From: Nitrosomonadaceae bacterium
GTDB taxonomy: Bacteria; Pseudomonadota; Gammaproteobacteria; Burkholderiales; Usitatibacteraceae
Assembly (NCBI GenBank): GCA_021300055.1
Contig: JAJTHU010000072.1
Coordinates: 1 to 12,705, forward strand
Length of the DNA: 12,705 bases
Direction of reading: 5' to 3'
Shown here: positions 7,365 through 12,705 of the stretch, one piece after another
Numbering within the stretch: position 1 is the stretch's first letter
Layout: every line of letters starts with the position of its first letter
Program-made: the position numbers and the translations under genes
The notes under the pieces: model-generated
Seen by the model: the letters and a program-made list of their open reading frames with translations, nothing else
Databases searched by the model: none
Told to the model about the DNA's origin: nothing

Positions 7365-8043
7365 TGGTGTTGTAGCGCCGCGAAAGCCACTCGGATGCGG
7401 CCAGCGCCGCTACTGACAGCGCGACGGCAACCAAGGACAACCAAATGGCTTGGATTTGAGCCTCGTCGCCCGGCACCTGCGTCGCTGTATAGATCGCGAG
7501 CGGCAAGGTCTGGGTCTGTCCTGGAATATTGGACACAAAAGTGATCGTTGCGCCGAATTCGCCGAGGCTTCGCGCGAACGAGAGCACGGAGCCGGTGATG
7601 ATGCCGGGAAGCGCTAACGGCAGCACGACACTGACTAGAACACGCAGAGGAGACGCCCCAAGCGTACGAGCGGCATGTTCAATGCGGCGATCGATCGCCA
7701 TCACCGAGAGCCGAATCGCGCGTACCATGAGGGGGAATCCCATGATGGCCGAGGCAATTGCGGCACCGGTCCACTTGAACGCAACGACGATGCCAAACCA
7801 ATCGTGGAGCAGACTGCCGATGGGGCCATTCCTGCCAAGCGTGAGCAGCAGCGCAAAGCCAATAACAACGGGAGGCAGCACCAATGGCAAGTGCACGATT
7901 GCATCAAAGATGGTCTTGCCCGGGAAATCGTAGCGCGCCAAGACGTAAGCGATGATCATCGCCAGCGGCAGACTCAGAAGGACGCTACAAAATGCGACCT
8001 TCATGCTGAGTCCGACGATCTGAAGTAGCGCGTCGTTGTCCAC
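7357..8043 (-). CDS. modB: Molybdate ABC transporter permease ModB
   Basis: This 228-residue inner-membrane permease has about five to six transmembrane segments and works as a dimer with ModC. Family features are the segment HLPLVLPPVVIGFALLL (about 50-66), the coupling-loop region EHAARTLGASPLRV (about 121-134) and the strongly conserved SFARSLGEFGATI (about 155-167). The length equals that of typical ModB. The start codon is GTG at 8043: an in-frame TGA lies a short way upstream and no ATG precedes it, while AGG about ten bases upstream could serve as ribosome binding site. It follows modA after 38 bases and overlaps modC by 8. Confidence 0.95.
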   Translation of the reverse strand: MDNDALLQIVGLSMKVAFCSVLLSLPLAMIIAYVLARYDFPGKTIFDAIVHLPLVLPPVVIGFALLLTLGRNGPIGSLLHDWFGIVVAFKWTGAAIASAIMGFPLMVRAIRLSVMAIDRRIEHAARTLGASPLRVLVSVVLPLALPGIITGSVLSFARSLGEFGATITFVSNIPGQTQTLPLAIYTATQVPGDEAQIQAIWLSLVAVALSVAALAASEWLSRRYNTNA

Positions 8044-8081
8044 CGGATTAGCGCCTGATCAAATGTTGCATTCGAGGTGAC

Positions 8082-8876
8082 TTAACGCGGCGAGGCGGGC
8101 GCGGCCAGCACGCGGAAGCCGTATCGCGTCCAGATCATTGCTGCGGCCGGCGTCGAGAGGAAATCAAGGAACGGCTTCGCGCGTGTCGAGCGCGACGCTG
8201 AGGTGACGGCGGCGGGATAAACGATGTCGGGATGACTGACCGGCGGAAAACTCGCCACGACCCTAACCCGCGGTTCAGCCAGCGCATCGGTTCGATAAAC
8301 GATGCCGAGTGGTGCCTCGCCGAGCGCGACCAATAGCAGCGCTGCGCGGACATTCTCTGCGCGCGCTAATCGCTGCTCGACCGCAGACCATGCGTTGTAG
8401 TGCGTCAACGCGGCCTTGCCGTACTTCCCAGCTGGCACCATATCCGGATTCGCAATTGCCAGTCTGCCCTCCCCGAGCGCGCTACGCAGATCCAGATTGG
8501 GCTCGATGCGGATCGTAAGCTTGCTGTCGGTCGGTGCGATGAGTACGAGTTCATTTCTTAACAGCGATGTGCGCGTGGAGGCAACGATTAATCGCTTGGA
8601 CGTCAGGTAGTCCATCCATTCCAAGTCCGCAGAAAAGAACACATCGGCGGGTGCCCCGTTTTCGATCTGTCGCGCGAGCGCAGATGATGCGGCATACGAC
8701 ACGACAACTTTGCTGCTGCTTTGGCGCTCGAACTCGCGAACGACAGCATCGAGTGACTCCTTAAGGCTCGCCGCTGCAAAAACGGTGACGTCTGCTGCTT
8801 GAGCAGACGCTACGCTTAAGCAAGCGACGAGCATCGCACAGCACTGGAGCATCCGGCGAAGCATGTGGCGAAGCAT
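8082..8876 (-). CDS. modA: Molybdate ABC transporter substrate-binding protein ModA
   Basis: This 264-residue periplasmic molybdate receptor has a signal peptide with likely cleavage after AQA (about residue 27). The residues matching the E. coli ModA oxyanion ligands are all present: Ser37 in AAASL, Ser65 in ASSALARQ, Ala149 in VPAGKYGKAAL, Val176 in ENVRAAL and Tyr194 in GIVYRTDA. Further matches are IENGAPADVFFSAD and the C-terminal TRYGFRVL. This separates it clearly from the TupA-type receptor at 3912-4775. The start at 8876 has GGGGTG a few bases upstream; further in-frame ATGs at codons 5 and 9 leave the exact start slightly open. It is the first gene of modABC, 65 bases after grxD, with no obvious promoter or ModE-type box in the gap. 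Confidence 0.96.
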   Translation of the reverse strand: MLRHMLRRMLQCCAMLVACLSVASAQAADVTVFAAASLKESLDAVVREFERQSSSKVVVSYAASSALARQIENGAPADVFFSADLEWMDYLTSKRLIVASTRTSLLRNELVLIAPTDSKLTIRIEPNLDLRSALGEGRLAIANPDMVPAGKYGKAALTHYNAWSAVEQRLARAENVRAALLLVALGEAPLGIVYRTDALAEPRVRVVASFPPVSHPDIVYPAAVTSASRSTRAKPFLDFLSTPAAAMIWTRYGFRVLAAPASPR

Positions 8877-8941
8877 CAGGACACCCCAATCGAGTCGAAC
8901 TGGAAACGGTAGTCCGCGGTGAAACTGTGCGTCGTCCGCGC

Positions 8942-9256
8942 CTATTTCGCGCTAGCGATGAGGGTTTGCAGCTCGCCAGATTGGTACATCTCGCGCATGA
9001 TGTCGGCGCCGCCCACGAATTCGCCCTTCACGTAGAGCTGTGGAATGGTTGGCCAATTGGCGTATTCCTTAATGCCTTGGCGCACTTCCTCGTCTTGCAG
9101 CACATCTACAGTGAAGGGTTTGTCAGCGCCGCTGGCCTTCAGGATCTGCACGGCAGATGCAGAGAAGCCGCACATTGGAAATTGCGGCGAGCCCTTCATG
9201 TAGAGCACCACTGGGTGGCTGGTGACGGTTTCGCGGATCTTGTCTTGGACGCTCAT
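8942..9256 (-). CDS. grxD: Grx4-family monothiol glutaredoxin (GrxD)
   Basis: This 104-residue cytoplasmic protein carries the monothiol CGFS motif at 29-32, with Cys29 as the thiol that binds glutathione and a shared [2Fe-2S] cluster. Lys21 in YMKGSP, WPTIPQLY (68-75) and GGAD (82-85) are the other glutathione-contact elements of the family. Proteins of this class carry and deliver Fe-S clusters rather than reducing disulfides. An AAGGAAC ribosome binding site lies at a good distance before the ATG at 9256. It is the fourth gene of the hemA-prfA-prmC-grxD run and starts 41 bases after the prmC stop. Length and motifs are complete. Confidence 0.96.
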   Translation of the reverse strand: MSVQDKIRETVTSHPVVLYMKGSPQFPMCGFSASAVQILKASGADKPFTVDVLQDEEVRQGIKEYANWPTIPQLYVKGEFVGGADIMREMYQSGELQTLIASAK

Positions 9257-9297
9257 GGAAGTTCCTTTGCTTAAAGTTGCTGAAATTATAGAGGGCG

Positions 9298-10167
9298 CTA
9301 AGCCGGGGCGCGCTGTGTTGGGCGGCGGCCGAGCGTGACGCGCTCAATGCCTGCAAGGTCCTTGACGCTTTCGACCGCGCTAAAGCCCGCCGCGTTCAGC
9401 AACGAGCGTACCCGCTCCGCTTGATCGTATCCGTGCTCCAGCAATAGCCAGCCGTGCGGGTGTAAATGCCCTTGTGCGCCGTCGACGATGCAGCGAATCG
9501 CGCTCAAGCCGTCGTCGCTTTCGTCGGTGAGCGCTATGCGGGGCTCAAAGCGTAGGTCGCCCTGCTGTAAGTGCGCGTCTTCGCGTGCCACGTAGGGTGG
9601 GTTGGCGACGATGGCGTGAAAGCGTTGCTCGCCGACTGCGACGTACCAATCACTTTGCAGAAAGGAGACGCGTGCGCCAAGGCGCTCGGCATTGGCGCGT
9701 GCGAGGCGCAACGGCTCGGGGGAGCAGTCAAGGGCTGTTACTGCGAGTTGCGGGTTCTCCAACGCCAGCGTGGAGGCGATCGCCCCCGACCCCGTGCCCA
9801 TATCGAGAACTGAAAGTCGCCTATCGGCGGGCATTTCCGACCAAAAATGCTTGGAAAGGCGCGCCAATGCTTGTTCTACGAGCACTTCAGTCTCGGGGCG
9901 CGGAATGAGCACGTGCTCGTCCACCGCGAACTCGCGGCCATAAAACTCGCGCACGCCAACGATTTGCGCAACCGGCTTGCCGGCCGCGCGCTGGTCGACC
10001 CAATCCCGAAAGGTCTTGGCAACCTCGGCGTCGAGCGTCGCGTCGAGATTGGCAATGAGCGATGCACGCGAGCGAAGCATCAAGCGCGCCAGCATGTACT
10101 GTGCGTCAAAGCGCTCGATGGCGCGCTGCGCAAACGACAGCGCTTCGCCGATGGTGGTGCCCGCCAC
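9298..10167 (-). CDS. prmC: Peptide chain release factor N5-glutamine methyltransferase PrmC (HemK)
   Basis: This SAM-dependent enzyme methylates the glutamine of the GGQ motif of release factors, including the one encoded just upstream. It has an N-terminal helical domain (about 1-85), followed by LIPRPETE (87-94), the SAM motif LDMGTGSGA (121-129) and the catalytic NPPY (189-192). QQGDLRFEP (201-209) is another family signature. I chose the GTG at 10167 (289 residues), which lies 16 bases after the prfA stop, has AGG about ten bases upstream and starts the protein where family homology starts. The frame stays open back to 10377, but that part is prfA sequence read in another frame. Length fits the family (E. 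coli 277). Confidence 0.94.
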   Translation of the reverse strand: MAGTTIGEALSFAQRAIERFDAQYMLARLMLRSRASLIANLDATLDAEVAKTFRDWVDQRAAGKPVAQIVGVREFYGREFAVDEHVLIPRPETEVLVEQALARLSKHFWSEMPADRRLSVLDMGTGSGAIASTLALENPQLAVTALDCSPEPLRLARANAERLGARVSFLQSDWYVAVGEQRFHAIVANPPYVAREDAHLQQGDLRFEPRIALTDESDDGLSAIRCIVDGAQGHLHPHGWLLLEHGYDQAERVRSLLNAAGFSAVESVKDLAGIERVTLGRRPTQRAPA

Positions 10168-10183
10168 GGCAGCTATGCCTGCA

Positions 10184-11269
10184 CTACGCCGGCGTGTCGG
10201 CGAGCGAGGCAAGTTGCTCGGCCTGATGCTCAGCGATAAGGGCGTCGGTAAGTTCTGCGAGATCGCCATCCATGATGAAGTCGATCTTGTAGAGCGTGAG
10301 GTTGATACGGTGATCGGTGACGCGCCCCTGCGGGAAATTGTAGGTGCGAATGCGCTCCGAGCGGTCGCCAGAGCCAATCAGCGACTTACGTGTGGCCGCT
10401 TCTTTGGCCTGCTGCTCGCGCACTTGCTTATCCTTGATGCGCGCGGCGAGCACGCGCCACGCCTGCTCTTTGTTCTTGTGCTGCGAGCGGCCATCTTGGC
10501 ACTCGACGACAATGCCGGTCGGGATGTGCGTCAAGCGCACCGCCGAGTCGGTTTTGTTGATGTGCTGACCACCTGCGCCAGACGCGCGAAAGGTATCGAC
10601 GCGAACATCCGCTGGGTTGATGACGATGTCGGACGCGTCGTCAGCCTCCGGCATGATCGCCACGGTCGCGGCTGAGGTATGGATGCGGCCTTGGGTTTCA
10701 GTGGCGGGCACGCGCTGCACGCGGTGACCACCCGATTCAAACTTGAGGCGCGAGTAAGCGCCTTGCCCGACGATCCGGGCGATGACTTCCTTGTAGCCAC
10801 CCACTTCGCCGTGTGACTCGGAAATGATTTCCACTTGCCAACGCTGGCGCTCCGCGTAGCGCGTGTACATGCGAAACAGGTCACCTGCAAACAGTGCCGA
10901 CTCGTCGCCGCCCGTGCCGCCGCGAATCTCGATAAAGATGTTCTTATCGTCGTTCGGATCCTTGGGCAGGAGTGCTTTTTGGATGTCGACGCTGATTTGC
11001 TCGAGCTTGGCACGGCCAGCCTTGATCTCTTCGTCGGCGAAATCGCGCATGCTCGCGTCCGCTGACATCTCGGTCGCTGCGGCGATATCGTTTTCGGTTT
11101 CGCGGTAGTGCTTGAACAACGCGACCACTGGCGCAATGTCGGCGTGCTCGCGCGTGAGCTTGCGGTAGTTGTCCATGTTGGACACGACATCCGGGTCGGC
11201 GAGTTGCCGATCGATCTCCATGAGCCGTTCGCTGAGCGACTCAAGTTTGTTGATGATGGAATCTTTCAT
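10184..11269 (-). CDS. prfA: Peptide chain release factor 1
   Basis: RF1 ends translation at UAA and UAG codons. The 361-residue protein has the stop-codon-reading tripeptide PAT at 188-190, which marks RF1 rather than the SPF of RF2. The catalytic GGQ lies at 233-235 within SGAGGQHINKTDSAVRLTH, and CQDGRSQHKNKEQA follows. IEIRGGTGGDESALFAGDL (114-132) is also characteristic. The start is ATG at 11269, where family homology begins; the frame is open back to 11320, which lies inside hemA. Only 4 bases separate it from the hemA stop, and prmC, whose product modifies this protein, follows after 16 bases. Confidence 0.97.
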   Translation of the reverse strand: MKDSIINKLESLSERLMEIDRQLADPDVVSNMDNYRKLTREHADIAPVVALFKHYRETENDIAAATEMSADASMRDFADEEIKAGRAKLEQISVDIQKALLPKDPNDDKNIFIEIRGGTGGDESALFAGDLFRMYTRYAERQRWQVEIISESHGEVGGYKEVIARIVGQGAYSRLKFESGGHRVQRVPATETQGRIHTSAATVAIMPEADDASDIVINPADVRVDTFRASGAGGQHINKTDSAVRLTHIPTGIVVECQDGRSQHKNKEQAWRVLAARIKDKQVREQQAKEAATRKSLIGSGDRSERIRTYNFPQGRVTDHRINLTLYKIDFIMDGDLAELTDALIAEHQAEQLASLADTPA

Positions 11270-11273
11270 GGGG

Positions 11274-12599
11274 CTATTCCTGCGTCGTCGTGCGGTGGGA
11301 CGGCGCAGCGCTTGGCGCATTTGCGCCGTCTACGTTGTCGTCGGAATCTGATGAATCTGGATAAAGGCGCTCTAGCGCGTCAGCGAGTTGCTCGCGCTGC
11401 TCCGGTGTGGCCTGACGAATCGCCGCCATCGGGTGATGCAAAAACTTGTTGGTTAAGCCATTTGCGAGGGCTTCCATGACCTTCTGCGGATCGTCACCTC
11501 GCGCGAGCAATTTTTGCGCGCGATCGAGCTCAATTTGTCGATACTGCTCTGCGCGTGAGCGAAGTTGCTGGATGACAGGAACCGAGCCTCGCTGCGCGAG
11601 CCACCGCATGAACGCATCGGTGTGCGTGTCGACAATCGCGTCGGCTGCAGCCACTGCGGATTCTCGACGCGCCATGTTTTGCTGGACCACGCGACCCAGC
11701 GTATCGAGCGTGTGCAGATAGACATCTTCGATACTGCCCACAGCGGGCTCGATGTCGCGTGGCACCGCGAGATCAACGAGAAACATGGGGCGATGTCTGC
11801 GTTTCTTCATCGCCGCCTCAACCATTCCTTTGCCGATGATTGGCAGGCTCGATGAGGTCGAGGTAATGATCGCGTCAAATTCATGGAGGCGCGCGGGCAG
11901 CTCTTCGAGCGCCATTGCGCTGCCACCATGCTGCGCGGCGAGTTCGCGAGCGCGTGACACCGTGCGGTTGGCGACGACCAACGCGGCCGGATTCTTAGCG
12001 GCGAAGTGCGCGGCGGCGAGTTGGGTCATTTCGCCGACGCCGATCAACAGCACACGAATATCGCTCACTTCACCAAAAATTTGCTGTGCAAGCTTTAGTG
12101 CGGCCGCCGCCATGCTTACTGATGTGGCGCCAATTTCCGTCTCCGTGCGCACTCGCTTTGCGACTTGAAGGCTATCTTGCATCAGTCGCTGTAATGGGCC
12201 ACCGAGCGTGCCGACTTCGTCTGCGAGCTTCGCCGCAAAGCGCACTTGCCCTAGGATTTGTGGTTCACCCAGCACCATCGAGTCGAGGCCAGCTGCCACG
12301 CGAAATACGTGACGCGTGGCTTCAGCGTCACTCAAGGTGTAAAGATGTGCGCCAAGATCGAGGCCGCGTGTGCGCGGATCGCGGCTGAGCCATTCGCGCG
12401 CCTTACCGGTGACTTGTGCGTCCCCGCGTAAATACATTTCGGTGCGATTGCAGGTCGAGACCAGCACCGCTTCATCGGCATGCGCCGCCGCGCGGATCGC
12501 CTCCAGCGCTTGGCGCTGCTCATCGTTCGCGAACGCGACTTTTTCACGCACCTCAATGGGGGCGGTACGATGATTAAGACCGATGACGTAAAGCGGCAT
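11274..12599 (-). CDS. hemA: Glutamyl-tRNA reductase HemA
   Basis: This 441-residue enzyme reduces glutamyl-tRNA(Glu) with NADPH to glutamate-1-semialdehyde, the first committed step of C5-pathway tetrapyrrole synthesis. The catalytic domain begins PLYVIGLNHRTAPIEVREK and has Cys50 in STCNRTE as the nucleophile. GLDSMVLGEPQILGQV (104-119) is the family signature. The NADPH-binding domain shows LLIGVGEM (184-191). The C-terminal part (about 310-415) is the helical dimerisation region, followed by a low-complexity Ser/Asp-rich tail. The start is ATG at 12599, where homology begins; the frame extends to 12701 but those residues are not family-like. It heads the hemA-prfA-prmC-grxD run. Confidence 0.97.
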   Translation of the reverse strand: MPLYVIGLNHRTAPIEVREKVAFANDEQRQALEAIRAAAHADEAVLVSTCNRTEMYLRGDAQVTGKAREWLSRDPRTRGLDLGAHLYTLSDAEATRHVFRVAAGLDSMVLGEPQILGQVRFAAKLADEVGTLGGPLQRLMQDSLQVAKRVRTETEIGATSVSMAAAALKLAQQIFGEVSDIRVLLIGVGEMTQLAAAHFAAKNPAALVVANRTVSRARELAAQHGGSAMALEELPARLHEFDAIITSTSSSLPIIGKGMVEAAMKKRRHRPMFLVDLAVPRDIEPAVGSIEDVYLHTLDTLGRVVQQNMARRESAVAAADAIVDTHTDAFMRWLAQRGSVPVIQQLRSRAEQYRQIELDRAQKLLARGDDPQKVMEALANGLTNKFLHHPMAAIRQATPEQREQLADALERLYPDSSDSDDNVDGANAPSAAPSHRTTTQE

Positions 12600-12705
12600 G
12601 AGCGGTTGAAGGGGACCTATCGGCAAATTGAGCGTCGCGCCGTCATGCCAGAAACACAGGCGCCAAACGACCCGAGGAGCCCGTCGAGCGACCGAATCCA
12701 AACAG
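12600..12705 (-). other. Region upstream of hemA, up to the window edge
   Basis: These 106 bases should contain the 5' untranslated region, and perhaps the promoter, of the hemA operon. I see no convincing -35/-10 pair and no strong Shine-Dalgarno before the ATG at 12599. The reading frame stays open through this stretch, but hemA family homology does not extend into it. Confidence 0.3.

Noticed and set aside
10168..10377. N-terminal extension of prmC by 70 codons
   Set aside because: The region is the 3' end of prfA read in another frame, and PrmC homology begins at the GTG at 10167.
12600..12701. N-terminal extension of hemA by 34 codons
   Set aside because: Glutamyl-tRNA reductases begin at the PLYVIGLNHRTAP segment; the upstream residues are not family-like.

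Overview
The window looks like a high-GC proteobacterial chromosome, most likely a betaproteobacterium. The main reason is the minus-strand run hemA-prfA-prmC-grxD, a housekeeping order that I recall from that class. This is inference from gene order and general sequence character; no rRNA or tRNA gene is present to confirm it.

Layout from right to left, in the direction most genes are transcribed. hemA (12599-11274), prfA (11269-10184), prmC (10167-9298) and grxD (9256-8942) form a compact operon for tetrapyrrole synthesis, translation termination and Fe-S/glutathione functions. After 65 bases comes modA-modB-modC (8876-6285), a complete ModABC molybdate importer. After a 99-base gap comes tupB-tupC-tupA (6185-3912), a complete tungstate-type importer with its binding-protein gene last. 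That gap carries closely spaced palindromes overlapping a possible -10 element. The one plus-strand gene, 2957-3883, ends 28 bases from the tupA stop. It encodes a DNA-binding domain fused to a periplasmic-binding-protein-like ligand domain, the architecture expected of an oxyanion-sensing regulator. Divergent from it are a FecCD-family permease (2844-1750) and its ATPase (1753-971), a type II importer with no binding protein in view. An exported alpha/beta hydrolase (917 to the left edge, incomplete) follows on the same strand.

The most notable point is that 971-8876 appears to be a molybdate/tungstate acquisition island. Two classical oxyanion importers (Mod and Tup), one likely oxyanion-responsive regulator and one orphan FecCD-type importer lie together. 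The orphan importer may be a MolBC-like molybdate/tungstate transporter rather than a siderophore or B12 transporter. Genes within each cassette overlap by 4 or 8 bases, which suggests translational coupling. No ModE gene and no molybdenum cofactor synthesis gene is seen here. There is no gene-free stretch longer than about 112 bases, and I found no mobile element, CRISPR array, tRNA or rRNA.
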